Assembly (NCBI RefSeq): GCF_009827335.1
Contig: NZ_WTYH01000001.1
Span: forward strand, 248,001 to 312,000
Reading direction: 5' to 3'
Length of the DNA stretch: 64,000 bases
Origin: Aurantiacibacter arachoides
GTDB taxonomy: Bacteria; Pseudomonadota; Alphaproteobacteria; Sphingomonadales; Sphingomonadaceae
In this document: positions 20,148 to 30,056 of the stretch, one piece after another
Position numbering within the stretch: position 1 is the first letter of the stretch
Layout: every line of letters begins with the position of its first letter
Notes under the pieces: model-generated
What the model was told of the DNA's origin: nothing
The model's input: only the letters and a program-made list of their open reading frames with translations
Database searches by the model: none
Program-made: the position numbers and the translations under genes

Positions 20148-21508
20148 CAGCCGATCGCCTCGCTGCGCTTCTTGTCGAGATAGAGGTCGATCAGGCGATA
20201 ACCGATGGAAGCGTGGCCGGCCTCGATCACGTTGACGCCCAGCCGGCGCAGCCGTTCCAGCACCAGCGCGCGCTGGCGGGCGAGCGCATCGGCGCTGACG
20301 GCCACGGCAATGGCGCCGATGGATTGCGGCGCGGTGGCGGCAAGGTCTTCCAGTTCTGTATCGATCATGGTGACGAAGATGACGAGATGGTGGCGCACCA
20401 GTCGCTCCACGCTCTCGACCATCAGTTCGGCACTGGTGGGATCGCTGAAATCGGAGAACAGCACGATCAGGCTGCGGCGCTTCAGCCGCGCGGCCAGCGT
20501 CGCCAGCGCCAGCGTGAAGTTCGGTTCGCGCGGGGTGTAGTCCAGCTGTGCCGCCGCGCTTTGCAGCCGGTGAAAGGCGCGGGTATCGGTGACGAAGGGC
20601 GTCATCAGCTGCGGCTGGTCGGCAAACCCGAACAGCGCCACCCGGTCGCCGCCCTTCAGCGCGACATAGGCCGCGGTCAGCGCGGCGGAGACGGCGCGGT
20701 CGATGCGCGGCAGGCCGTCCACCGGCTCGATCATCGACTGGCCGCAATCGAAGGCGAAGACGATCTGGTTGTCGCGCTCGCTCTCGTTCTCGCGGGCGTA
20801 GAGCGCGGTGTGGCGTGCGCTGGCCTTCCAGTCGATGCGGCGGCGGTCCATGCCGGGCTGGTATTCGGAAAGCGCCTCGAACTGCGTGCCCTCGCCGCGG
20901 ATGCGCCGGGCGACAAGGCCGAACTGGCTGTCGCGCAGAAAGCGCTGGAGAACGGGGCTGCGCACCGGCGAGAGGTCGGGCCAGACGCGGATCGCCGCAT
21001 CGAGAGCGGCGCGCCTCTGCCGCACCGCCAGGCCGAGCGGACCGGGCCAGCGCAGCCACAGATCGTGCAGCGCGCCGGGCCCGCGGCGGACCGGCACGGT
21101 ATCGCCGACGCCGGAGAACACGCTGGCGACCCCGGTCGGATGCAGGCGAAAAGTCGCGCGGCCCTGTGCGCCGAGGCGTGGGTCGAAGCCGATGGCGACC
21201 TCGGGGAGGGCGGCGTCGCTGTCGCGCTCTATCCGCGCGTTGACGCGCAGCGTGGCGGGCTGGCCGACCTCGGCATCGGCAGGCACGTGATAGTCGAAAT
21301 CCACGAGCGGTCCCGCCAGCCAGCCATCGATCAGCATGACCAGCAGCAGCGCCAGTCCGGCGGCAGGAGCGACAACCCACGCGCTTGGCGCAGTCGCGGC
21401 GACGACAACGGCGAGCGGCGCCAGCAGGACCAGCAGCACCAGCGTGCGCGCCGTGGGCACCACGGGCGGCGCGGGCACGCGCGACAGAAGGGCGCGGATG
21501 CGCTCCAC
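20147..21508 (-). CDS. DUF58 domain protein
   Basis: The 453-residue product has two N-terminal membrane helices (about residues 20-65), a beta-rich region, and a DUF58 domain with the conserved RGEGTQFEALSEYQPGMD and RIDWKASARH segments. After it comes a von Willebrand A-like portion (VFAFDCGQSM, LIVLFSDFSD). It starts with GTG one base after the MoxR stop. DUF58/MoxR pairs are thought to assemble or activate other complexes in the envelope; the target is unknown. Confidence 0.88.
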   Translation of the reverse strand: MERIRALLSRVPAPPVVPTARTLVLLVLLAPLAVVVAATAPSAWVVAPAAGLALLLVMLIDGWLAGPLVDFDYHVPADAEVGQPATLRVNARIERDSDAALPEVAIGFDPRLGAQGRATFRLHPTGVASVFSGVGDTVPVRRGPGALHDLWLRWPGPLGLAVRQRRAALDAAIRVWPDLSPVRSPVLQRFLRDSQFGLVARRIRGEGTQFEALSEYQPGMDRRRIDWKASARHTALYARENESERDNQIVFAFDCGQSMIEPVDGLPRIDRAVSAALTAAYVALKGGDRVALFGFADQPQLMTPFVTDTRAFHRLQSAAAQLDYTPREPNFTLALATLAARLKRRSLIVLFSDFSDPTSAELMVESVERLVRHHLVIFVTMIDTELEDLAATAPQSIGAIAVAVSADALARQRALVLERLRRLGVNVIEAGHASIGYRLIDLYLDKKRSEAIG

Positions 21509-21509
21509 T

Positions 21510-22468
<959 letters not shown>

Positions 22469-22472
<4 letters not shown>

Positions 22473-23749
22473 GAATGAAGGGTCCTTTCGAATGTGCGAA
22501 GTGCCGTGGCGGCACGAATGATGTCGCGCGGGTGGTCCGCATCGCGAAGATCGGCGGCGAGGCGCGAGAAGCTCGGGCCAGCATTGCCGCGCGCGGCGAG
22601 CACGCGGTCGATCGCCGCCTCGCGCGCGTCGGTATCGGCCACGCGAAGACCCAGCCGCGCGGCCACGCGGCGGCCGACCAGCGCCTCGTAGGGCGATTTG
22701 AGCAGGTGAAAGCGCCGGGTGCGCGCCACCAGTGCAGCGCCGTTCCGCGCCAGTTGCCGCTTGCCGCGCGCCATGGCGGGCACCTCCGCCACGGGCGGTC
22801 CAAAGCGGTTGAACGCGCGCCAGCCAATCACCAGCGCGGCGAGCAGCAGGCACAGCGTGGCAGCAAGGAAGGGCGGGCGAAAGGCGAGGGTGAGCAGGTT
22901 TTCGCTGGCGCCGAGACCCGCCAACGTCATGTCGAAGACGATGGGCAGGTCCGTGTCGCCTTCTACTGCGGTGTCGATCAGCGCCAGCGCCAGTTCGGCG
23001 CGGCCCCGGTCGGCGAGGCCGTAGTTGTTGAGCAGGTCGGGCTCGAACACGACCACGACCGGGTAGGGCACGTAATCGTCGTAATCACTCGTTCGTTGCA
23101 GGACGCCGGCAAGCAGGTCGCCTTCGCTGTCGGTGACGAGCGGCTCGATAACCAGGTTCGGCTGGTCCACCAGCGCCTGTGCCTGATTCGCGTCGGGCAG
23201 GCTGCCGCGGCGCTCCAGACCGCTCCAGCCGCGCGTCTTGCCCACCGCCAGCGCCCCGCCCCGGGCCATGTCGAGTTCGCCGAACCATTCGGGGCTGTCC
23301 GCCGCGGCCAGCGTGACCCAGCCCGGCGCGGGCTCGACCGGGGTGCCATCGACGCTCTCGGCCTCGGCACCTTCGGGAAAGGGCATGGCGTGCCACTTGG
23401 GCAGGATCAGCAGGGTCGGCCCGTCACCAGTACGCTGGCGCTCCAGGATCGCCTCGCCGATGGCGTCGGCATCACCGATCAACTGCGGGGTAAGGATGAC
23501 AAGCGCAATGTCGTCCAACTGCGCGCGGTTGCGCGACACCTCCACCTGCGAGCCGGTCGCCTCGAGCAGGGCGACAAGTCCGGTAAAGCCGTTGAGGCCG
23601 TTCGATGCGGCATGGGCGCCGCCCGCACCCGCATCATCGCCGGTCCAGCCCTTGCCGATGGCGTAGAGCATCAGCAGGAAGGCGAGCGCACCCACCAGCA
23701 GCATGGCGAGCACCGTGCGCGCGCTGAAGGCGGAGCGCGCGCGGCTCAT
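22469..23749 (-). CDS. DUF4350 domain membrane protein
   Basis: The 426-residue protein has an N-terminal membrane helix (residues 12-32), a periplasmic domain with a GATase-like feel ([16 protein letters not shown]), a second helix near residue 285-305 ([17 protein letters not shown]), and a cytoplasmic helical tail. This layout matches DUF4350 proteins found with MoxR/DUF58 genes. Both ends overlap neighbours by four bases, so synthesis is tightly coupled. Molecular function is unknown. Confidence 0.75.
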
Positions 23750-24414
23750 GCCGCCAGCCCCCCTTCCTGCAAGGCGAAATCGGCATAGGCGGCGCGCGCC
23801 GCGGTCCAGTCGTCCTGCGTAAGGCGGGTGAGGGCGAACAGGCTGCGCTCCACCCGGCCCGCGATCACGCCAAAGGCTGCGCGGGCGGCATCGGGCAGGC
23901 GCGTGTCGGCGGACAGTTCACGCGCGGTGCTCGACGGTTGGAACAGGTGCGGGCGCGACGCGGCGATCTGGCCGACCGAGCGCATCAGCAGCAGGTGCGT
24001 CGCTGCATCATATTCGCCCGCCGCCGCCAGCCGGTCCGCTTCCTCCAGCAAGGCCAGCGCCTCGCCCGCGTCAGGCACCCATTGGGCTGTGTCGTGCTGG
24101 CCGCGCCTGCGGGCCTTCCACTCCACCGGTGCCAGCGTGCGCCAGAGGAGCCACGAGAGAAGCGCCACGCCGAGCGCGATCAGGACCCACATCAGCACCG
24201 GCCAGATCGCCACGACAAAGCGCCCGATCGGCGCGAACACGGCGGCCAGCCAGTCAAACAGAGTGGTCAGCCAATCGGGCGGCGGCTCCTGTTCCTGAAA
24301 GCGGATATCGGTGAACTGGATGTCACCATCGTCGCGCACGCCGCGCCACGCGTCGCCGAAGTCTTCCCCTTGCGCGCTGCGCGCCCCCGTGTTTGTCCCC
24401 GTGCCCGTCGTCAC
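23746..24414 (-). CDS. DUF4129-like membrane protein
   Basis: About 222 residues with one central membrane helix (VAIWPVLMWVLIALGVALLSWLLW). The C-terminal helical domain contains LEEADRLAAAGEYDAATHLLL and ends in the DUF4129 pattern (SLFALTRLTQDDWTAARAAYADF). It is the first gene of the coupled MoxR unit. The start is uncertain: GTG 24414 is used here, and an in-frame TTG at 24450 would add 12 residues. No ATG is available, and neither candidate has a clear ribosome-binding site. Confidence 0.65.
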   Translation of the reverse strand: MTTGTGTNTGARSAQGEDFGDAWRGVRDDGDIQFTDIRFQEQEPPPDWLTTLFDWLAAVFAPIGRFVVAIWPVLMWVLIALGVALLSWLLWRTLAPVEWKARRRGQHDTAQWVPDAGEALALLEEADRLAAAGEYDAATHLLLMRSVGQIAASRPHLFQPSSTARELSADTRLPDAARAAFGVIAGRVERSLFALTRLTQDDWTAARAAYADFALQEGGLAA

Positions 24415-24486
24415 GATGCAGGGGATGCCATGCCCGTCGCACCCATGCAAACGCGAACCCCAGATGATGTCGGAAATCGCCGCGGG

Positions 24487-24954
24487 TCAGGCGAGCGGCA
24501 GCCCCATGCACAGGCTGAAATCATCGCTGACGTAACCGGCGAAGGGCGCGCATTCGCGAAAGCCGTGCGCGGCGTAGAGGCGCTGCGCCGGGCCGAACAC
24601 CGGATGCCGCCCCGTCTCCAGCCCCACCCAGCGATAACCGCGCGCCCGGGCCTCGCGGAGGATATGCGCCAGAATGGCCGGTCCCGCACCCGTGCCGCGC
24701 CATTCGTCCGCCGCGCGCATCGACTTGATCTCGCCGGCAGTCGCGTCGAGCGCCTTGAGCGCCCCTACCGCCGCCAGCGCGCCATCCACCCGGGCGGCGT
24801 AAAAGGTGACGTCGGTCTGGGCCAGCCGCGCGGCGGGCATGGCGTGGACCTTGCAGGCGGGGGAACAGGCGTGCATTTCGGCCAGGTGCTGCCCGATCAG
24901 CGCGGCAATGTCGGGCGTGGCGGGATCCTCCGCCGCGATGGCGAAGGCGGGCAT
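24487..24954 (-). CDS. GNAT family N-acetyltransferase
   Basis: A 155-residue acetyltransferase with motif A around MRAADEWRGTGAGPAILAHI and motif B around LETGRHPVFGPAQRLYAAHGF. This pattern resembles YsnE-like GNATs. The start ATG directly abuts the pheA stop (TAGATG), so it is co-translated with prephenate dehydratase. The substrate is unknown; a link to aromatic metabolism is only suggested by position. Confidence 0.85.
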   Translation of the reverse strand: MPAFAIAAEDPATPDIAALIGQHLAEMHACSPACKVHAMPAARLAQTDVTFYAARVDGALAAVGALKALDATAGEIKSMRAADEWRGTGAGPAILAHILREARARGYRWVGLETGRHPVFGPAQRLYAAHGFRECAPFAGYVSDDFSLCMGLPLA

Positions 24955-25851
24955 CTACCCCCGCTCCCGCGCAAGTGGATAGCTGCCGAACATCTGCACG
25001 TCCTTGCAGTGAAACCGCAATTCCGCCAGCGCGCGGTCCACCGCTGGTTCTCCTGCCGCGCCCACGATGTCGGCAAAGAACATGGTGGCGGCAAAGCTGG
25101 CGCCCTTCTGATAGCTTTCCAGCTTGGTCATGTTGACACCGTTGGTGGCAAAGCTGCCGAGCGCCTTGTAGAGCGCGGCGGGCACGTTGTTCACCTCGAA
25201 CACGAAGGTGGTCATGGCCGGCCGCCCGCCCAGCGCGGCGGCATCCAGTGGTTTGCGCGCGAGCACGACGAAACGGGTGGTGTTGTCGGCGGCGTCCTCC
25301 ACGTTCTCCTCCACGATCCTCAGGCCGTAAAGGTCTGCCGCGAGCGCGGGAGCGATAGCGGCGATGGTGGGGTCGCCCTGTTCGGCCACCCAGGCGGCAC
25401 TGCCCGCGGTATCGGCGTGGGCCACCGGCACGATGCCGCGTGCCCGCAGATAGGCGCGGCTCTGGGCGAGCGCGTGCGGGTGGCTGTAGGCGGCGCGAAA
25501 CGGCCCGGCGGGCACCGTCGCCATCAGCGCGTGGTGAATGGCCAGGAAATGTTCGCCCACGATCGACAGGCCGCTTTCGGGCAGCAGGAAATGGATGTCC
25601 GCCACCCGGCCGGCCTGGGAATTGTCGATGGGGATCATCGCGCAGGCCGCCTCCCCCGCCTCCACTGCCTCGATCGCGGCGGCGAAGCTGAAACAGGGGT
25701 AGGGCAGGGCGTCGGGATCCCACTCCATCGCCGCGCGGTGGGAATTCGCCCCCGGGGCGCCCTGGAAGGCAATGGCGCGCTGCGGCTGTGCGGCGGCGGC
25801 GGCGCGCATGGTTTCCACCATGGCGAGCGCGGGGGCGGGAAAGACGTCCAT
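24955..25851 (-). CDS. pheA: Prephenate dehydratase
   Basis: Converts prephenate to phenylpyruvate in phenylalanine synthesis. The 298-residue protein has a PDT domain (about residues 25-205; IPIDNSQAGRVADIHFLL and the catalytic DNTTRFVVL) and a C-terminal ACT domain (NVPAALYKALGSFATNGVN, KLESYQKG) for phenylalanine feedback inhibition. It lacks a chorismate mutase domain. ATG 25851 (MDVFPAPALAMVETM) is the first plausible start. It is followed immediately by the GNAT gene. Confidence 0.94.
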   Translation of the reverse strand: MDVFPAPALAMVETMRAAAAAQPQRAIAFQGAPGANSHRAAMEWDPDALPYPCFSFAAAIEAVEAGEAACAMIPIDNSQAGRVADIHFLLPESGLSIVGEHFLAIHHALMATVPAGPFRAAYSHPHALAQSRAYLRARGIVPVAHADTAGSAAWVAEQGDPTIAAIAPALAADLYGLRIVEENVEDAADNTTRFVVLARKPLDAAALGGRPAMTTFVFEVNNVPAALYKALGSFATNGVNMTKLESYQKGASFAATMFFADIVGAAGEPAVDRALAELRFHCKDVQMFGSYPLARERG

Positions 25852-25992
25852 GATGGCGCCGCGCCTAGACCGCGCCCTCCATGTCGACAAGCGCCGATCG
25901 CGCCACGTCGCCCCTTGCGCCATCGGGCCATGGTGACTAGAGCGCGAGCCACATTCGAATTGGCCTTTAAACACGCGGCAGAACGACCAGTC

Positions 25993-26679
25993 ATGAACGA
26001 TCGCATGAATACCATTTTCGGCTGGCTGCTGGCCAGCGCGGGCATTGCCCTTGGCGGCTCGATCGTCGCCGGCATGTATTTCCACGGCGACGGCCAACGG
26101 CTGGAAGACGATTTCGCCTGGGGTTACGTGATCGAGGCGGCAGAGGGTGGCGCGGCGGAAGCCGAGGTCGAACCCATCGGCAATCGCCTGGCCGTGGCCG
26201 ACCTCGCCAATGGCGAGGCGACCTTTGCGCGGTGCCAGTCGTGCCACCAGGTCGCCGCCGGGCCGAGCGGGCTTGGCCCCAACCTGAACGGCGTCATCGG
26301 TTCTGCCATCGGCGGCCATGCCAGCGATTTCTCCTACTCCTCCGCCATCAAGGAGCACGGCGGCCAGTGGTCTTACGAGAACCTGGACGAGTGGCTGAGG
26401 AGCCCCAGCGGGTTCATCCCCGGCAACCAGATGTCGTTCCCCGGCCTTGCCGATCCGCAGGCCCGCGCGGACCTGATCGCCTACCTGCATGCGGCAGGCG
26501 GCGGCGGACCGGACTTCCCGCCGCCAGTGGAAGCCGCTCCCGCCGAAGGTGAGGCCGACGCCACGGGTGCGACCGACACCGCCGACCAGAACCAGCCCGG
26601 CGAGGAGGCTGGCGCGCAGGCGACGGACGGTCCGGTATCGACCGGCCAGGCCGCCACGGCGAACCAGAACAACACCTGA
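25993..26679 (+). CDS. Membrane-anchored c-type cytochrome, CycM-like
   Basis: A 228-residue protein with an uncleaved N-terminal membrane helix (about residues 7-29) and a periplasmic class I cytochrome c domain. Haem attachment is C81-Q-S-C84-H85, and the probable axial Met lies in GNQMSFPG. An acidic Ala/Pro/Gln-rich tail of about 55 residues follows. Such proteins pass electrons from the bc1 complex to the terminal oxidase. It is divergent from pheA; much longer frames through this region are shadows of minus-strand genes. Confidence 0.92.
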   Translation: MNDRMNTIFGWLLASAGIALGGSIVAGMYFHGDGQRLEDDFAWGYVIEAAEGGAAEAEVEPIGNRLAVADLANGEATFARCQSCHQVAAGPSGLGPNLNGVIGSAIGGHASDFSYSSAIKEHGGQWSYENLDEWLRSPSGFIPGNQMSFPGLADPQARADLIAYLHAAGGGGPDFPPPVEAAPAEGEADATGATDTADQNQPGEEAGAQATDGPVSTGQAATANQNNT

Positions 26680-26754
26680 TTACCGCAAAACGGGATCTCA
26701 TGTCGTGCCAGTCGCGATCCGGGATTCGGTAACCTGGCGTGGTCACCGGGCGCG

Positions 26755-27420
26755 CTAGTCGCGGCCCTTGAACCCCTGCGCGATGACATACCATTCGCTC
26801 GAACCCTTGCGGCTCGCGGGTGGCTTGGCGTGTTTGACCACGGTGAAGTGCTTCTTCAGCAGGTCGAGCAGGTCCTTGTCGGTGCCCCCGGCAAAACCCT
26901 TGGCAATGAAGGCGCCGCCCTTTTCCAGCACATCGACGGCGAACCATGCCCCCGCCTCCACCAGCGCCATCGTGCGCAGGTGGTCGGTCTGCTTGTGACC
27001 GACGGTATTGGCCGCCATGTCCGACAGCACGAGGTCGGGCGTGCCGCCCAGCGCCTGTTGCAGCGCGGCGGGGGCCTCGTCGGCCATGAAATCCATTTGC
27101 AGGATGGTGACGCCCTCGATGGGTTCCACCTCCAGCAGGTCGATGCCCACGACAGCCGCACCCGGCGCGCGCTTGCGCACCACCTGCGCCCAGCCGCCGG
27201 GCGCAATGCCGAGGTCGATCACCCGTTTCGCGCCCTTGATAAGGTGGAAGCGATCGTCGAGTTCGATCAGCTTGAAAGCCGCGCGGCTGCGCCAGCCCTC
27301 TTCCTTGGCGCGCTTGACGTAGGGGTCGTTCAACTGCCGCTCCAGCCAGCGTTTGCTGCTTTCCTTGCGCTTCTTGTTCGATTTCAGCCGCCGCCCCGGC
27401 TCGGGCCCCGCCCGCGTCAT
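26755..27420 (-). CDS. rlmE: 23S rRNA (uridine(2552)-2'-O)-methyltransferase RlmE
   Basis: Methylates U2552 in the A-loop of 23S rRNA, a late step of large-subunit assembly. The 221-residue product has the FtsJ fold: a basic N-terminus, RSRAAFKL (catalytic Lys), the SAM motif VIDLGIAPGGWAQVV, the catalytic Asp in LSDMAANTVGH, the second Lys in GGAFIAKGF, and EWYVIAQGFKG at the end. Its ATG overlaps the stop of the upstream Ppx/GppA gene by four bases, so the two are coupled. Confidence 0.95.
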   Translation of the reverse strand: MTRAGPEPGRRLKSNKKRKESSKRWLERQLNDPYVKRAKEEGWRSRAAFKLIELDDRFHLIKGAKRVIDLGIAPGGWAQVVRKRAPGAAVVGIDLLEVEPIEGVTILQMDFMADEAPAALQQALGGTPDLVLSDMAANTVGHKQTDHLRTMALVEAGAWFAVDVLEKGGAFIAKGFAGGTDKDLLDLLKKHFTVVKHAKPPASRKGSSEWYVIAQGFKGRD

Positions 27421-28619
27421 GACGCCCTTGCCCCGCCGGACTTGAGCCGCCGCAGCGCCGCCTGGGCGTCCGCGCCCTCGGCATCGGCGGACATCAGGCT
27501 ACGCAGGATGCCTTCACGGATGCCGCGGTCGGCAACCCCCAGCCGGTCGGCGGGCCAGATCTCCAGGATCGCTTCCAGAATGGCGCAGCCTGCCACCACC
27601 AGTTCGGCCCGCTCGTTGCCGATGCAGTCAAGCTCGCTGCGTTCGGCCGGCGACATGCGCGAAAGCCGCTGCGAGATCTCGCGCATGGCATCGGTCGGCA
27701 CGATCAGGCCGTCCACCTGCTTGCGGTCGTAATGGGGCAGTTCGAGGTGCACGCTGGCCAGCGTCGTCACGGTGCCGCTGGTGCCCAGCAGGCGCTGGTC
27801 GGGCGCGGAGTGGGCGGCGATCCGCTGGCCGAATTCGGCAAAGCTGTCGCGCACCTTTTGCTTCATCGTTTCGTACCGGCGCAGGCGCTGGTCCAGCCCG
27901 CCGGTTTCGTGGCCGACGGTCTCGCTCAGCGATACGACGCCCCAGGGCACGCTCTGCCAGTCGATGATGCGCGGCACCGGCGCGCCGGGCTCGATCAGCA
28001 CCAGTTCGGTCGACCCCCCACCAATGTCGAAGATCACCGCCGGCCCGACCCCGTCTTCCAGCAGGATGTGGCAGCCCAGCACCGCCAGGCGCGCTTCCTC
28101 CTGCGCGCTGATGATGTCGAGCGCGATTCCCGTCTCGGCATAGACCCGTTCGATAAAGGCCTCACCGTTGGTGGCCCGGCGGCACGCCTCCGTCGCGACA
28201 GAGCGCGCGAGGTGGACGTTGCGTTTCTTCAACTTCTCCGAACAGACCTTCAGCGCGCCCATGGCCCGGTCCATCGCCTCGTCGCTCAGCCGCCCGGTCT
28301 GCGCCAGCCCTTCGCCCAGCCGCACCACGCGTGAAAAGGCATCGACCACCACGAAGTTGTCGTCCGCCGGGCGGGCGATCAGCAAGCGGCAGTTGTTGGT
28401 GCCGAGGTCGATCGCGGCATAGGCCTGCCTGAAGCTCTTGTGATGGGGTGGCCGCCGCCAGCCGCTGTTCACGGCCCGGTCGCCAGACGCCGTGCTTCCG
28501 GTCCTGCCATCGCCGGGAGCGCGTTGCGGGCCCCCGCTCTTGTGGTGATCGCGGCCGCTATCGCCTGCCGCAGACCCACCGGCCCTGTCGCGTCCAACCG
28601 GCGGAATATGATCCGCCAT
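27417..28619 (-). CDS. Ppx/GppA phosphatase family protein
   Basis: An exopolyphosphatase or guanosine pentaphosphatase of the actin-like ASKHA fold. Phosphate-binding motifs are AAIDLGTNNCRLLIA and FDIGGGSTELVLI; the core ends with a GIREGILRSL segment. The core begins only near residue 65. The preceding residues are a Gly/Arg/Asp-rich, probably disordered extension unusual for the family. ATG 28619 (MADHIPPVGRDRAGG) was used; an in-frame ATG at 28637 would add six residues. It is coupled to rlmE. Confidence 0.9.
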   Translation of the reverse strand: MADHIPPVGRDRAGGSAAGDSGRDHHKSGGPQRAPGDGRTGSTASGDRAVNSGWRRPPHHKSFRQAYAAIDLGTNNCRLLIARPADDNFVVVDAFSRVVRLGEGLAQTGRLSDEAMDRAMGALKVCSEKLKKRNVHLARSVATEACRRATNGEAFIERVYAETGIALDIISAQEEARLAVLGCHILLEDGVGPAVIFDIGGGSTELVLIEPGAPVPRIIDWQSVPWGVVSLSETVGHETGGLDQRLRRYETMKQKVRDSFAEFGQRIAAHSAPDQRLLGTSGTVTTLASVHLELPHYDRKQVDGLIVPTDAMREISQRLSRMSPAERSELDCIGNERAELVVAGCAILEAILEIWPADRLGVADRGIREGILRSLMSADAEGADAQAALRRLKSGGARAS

Positions 28620-28722
28620 TGCATGATACTTTCTCATTCACCGCCCATTCCGGGCGGAACCTGGAGGCAGGTTAGACCTTCTGGCCGTTTGACACAAGTT
28701 GGGGCGCGGCTAGGTCGGTCCG

Positions 28723-29322
28723 ATGGCATCGCCTTCGGCCTGTACCGGTTCGCCCACCGTCGCGCTGTTCGCCCGCTATCCGCGCGCGGGAGAAGCGAAG
28801 ACCCGCCTCATCCCGGCGCTGGGAGTCGATGGCGCGGCGGCGCTCCACCGCCGGCTGGTCGAACGGACGCTGGGGGTCATCCGCGCAAGCGGCCTGCCCT
28901 TTGCGGTATGGACCACGGGCGCGGACGAAGGGGAATTTCGCGACTGGCTGGGCGATGCCATGGCGCTGACGGCGCAGGGCGAAGGCGATCTCGGCGCCCG
29001 GCTGGCGCAGGTGCCCGCCCCGGCGATCCTGCTGGGCGCGGACGTGCCCGACCTGTCGCCTGCGCACCTGCGCGATGCGGCCGGGGCCTTGCAGGAGGTG
29101 CCGGTGGTGATCGGCCCCGCGCAGGATGGCGGCTATTACCTGCTGGGCTTCACGCAGCCCGTGCCGTTCCTGTGGCCCGACATGGCCTGGGGCACCGACC
29201 GCGTGCTGCGCGAGACTGAGGCGCGCCTGCGCCGGGCCGGGGTTGCCTATCGCCTGCTCGAACCGCTTTCCGATTGTGACCGGCCCGAAGATCTGGCGCG
29301 TTGGCCCGAGCTGCTCGGGTGA
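28723..29322 (+). CDS. TIGR04282-type arsenosugar-associated glycosyltransferase (DUF2064)
   Basis: A 199-residue GT-A-like nucleotidyl/glycosyl transferase related to CofC. Diagnostic motifs are LFARYPRAGEAKTRLIPALG, LLGADVPDLSP and GPAQDGGYYLLG. This family recurs next to radical SAM and arsenic methyltransferase genes and is annotated as arsenosugar biosynthesis. The next glycosyltransferase begins with a GTG overlapping its TGA stop, so the pair is co-translated. The sugar donor is unknown. Confidence 0.88.
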   Translation: MASPSACTGSPTVALFARYPRAGEAKTRLIPALGVDGAAALHRRLVERTLGVIRASGLPFAVWTTGADEGEFRDWLGDAMALTAQGEGDLGARLAQVPAPAILLGADVPDLSPAHLRDAAGALQEVPVVIGPAQDGGYYLLGFTQPVPFLWPDMAWGTDRVLRETEARLRRAGVAYRLLEPLSDCDRPEDLARWPELLG

Positions 29323-30044
29323 GCGCGGTTTCCATCGTCGTGCCGATGCTGAACGAGGAGGCGGCGCTGCCCGCGCTGGTCGCGCACCTTGCCCGCCTCG
29401 ATCCCGCGCCGCTGGAGGTGGTGGCGGTCGACGGTGGCAGTGCGGATCGCTCGGTCGCCCTGGCGCGCGCGGCGGGCTGGCGGGTTGTCGAGACCGCGCC
29501 GGGCCGGGGGCGGCAGATCAACGCCGGGGTGGCGGCCGCGGCGGGCGAACGTGTCGTGGTGCTCCACGCCGACACCGTGCCGCCCGCCGATATGGTCGCG
29601 GTCATTGCGGCCACGCTGGCCGATCCGAAGGTGGCGCTGGCGGGCTTCACCCCGATCATCCGCGGGACGGAGCGGACGCGCTGGGGCACGACGGCGCACA
29701 ACTGGGCCAAGACCTTTTATGCGCCGCTGCTGTTCCGTCCGCATCTGTTCGTGCGCGGGTGCCGCCTGTTGTTTGGCGATCACGCCATGTTCTTCCGCCG
29801 CGCCCAGTTCCTCGAGGTGGGGGGCTGCGATCCCGAGGCGCGGGTGATGGAGGAAGCGGACCTGTGCATCCGCCTCAACCGCTTTGGCCGCGTGCGGCTG
29901 CTGCGGCGCACCGTGGAAACCTCCGATCGGCGGATCGCCGAGTGGGGCGCGCTGAAGGCCAACTGGGTCTACCTGAAGGTTGGCCTCATGTGGGCCGTCG
30001 GTGCGCGCCAGCGTCTGCACGAGCATTACCCCGACGTTCGCTAG
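29319..30044 (+). CDS. TIGR04283-type arsenosugar-associated GT2 glycosyltransferase
   Basis: A 241-residue family 2 glycosyltransferase with SIVVPMLNEEAALPALVAH, a VVAVDGGSADRS nucleotide-binding segment, GRGRQINAG and the VLHADT metal-binding strand. A short hydrophobic C-terminus (VYLKVGLMWAVG) may touch the membrane. The GTG start (29319) overlaps the stop of the preceding gene by four bases; a start at 29301 would lie further inside that gene. Its pairing with the DUF2064 protein is the standard arsenosugar-type arrangement. Confidence 0.88.
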   Translation: MSAVSIVVPMLNEEAALPALVAHLARLDPAPLEVVAVDGGSADRSVALARAAGWRVVETAPGRGRQINAGVAAAAGERVVVLHADTVPPADMVAVIAATLADPKVALAGFTPIIRGTERTRWGTTAHNWAKTFYAPLLFRPHLFVRGCRLLFGDHAMFFRRAQFLEVGGCDPEARVMEEADLCIRLNRFGRVRLLRRTVETSDRRIAEWGALKANWVYLKVGLMWAVGARQRLHEHYPDVR

Positions 30045-30056
30045 GCCTGACCTGCG

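Noticed and set aside
23938..26679. 913-codon plus-strand frame ending in the cytochrome gene
   Set aside because: The cytochrome begins at 25993 with a proper membrane helix; the upstream part is antisense to DUF4129, GNAT and pheA genes.
28631..28660. GGAAC-N16-CCTT before the arsenosugar-type glycosyltransferase gene
   Set aside because: The -10 element does not match CGTT, and no other feature supports stress control.
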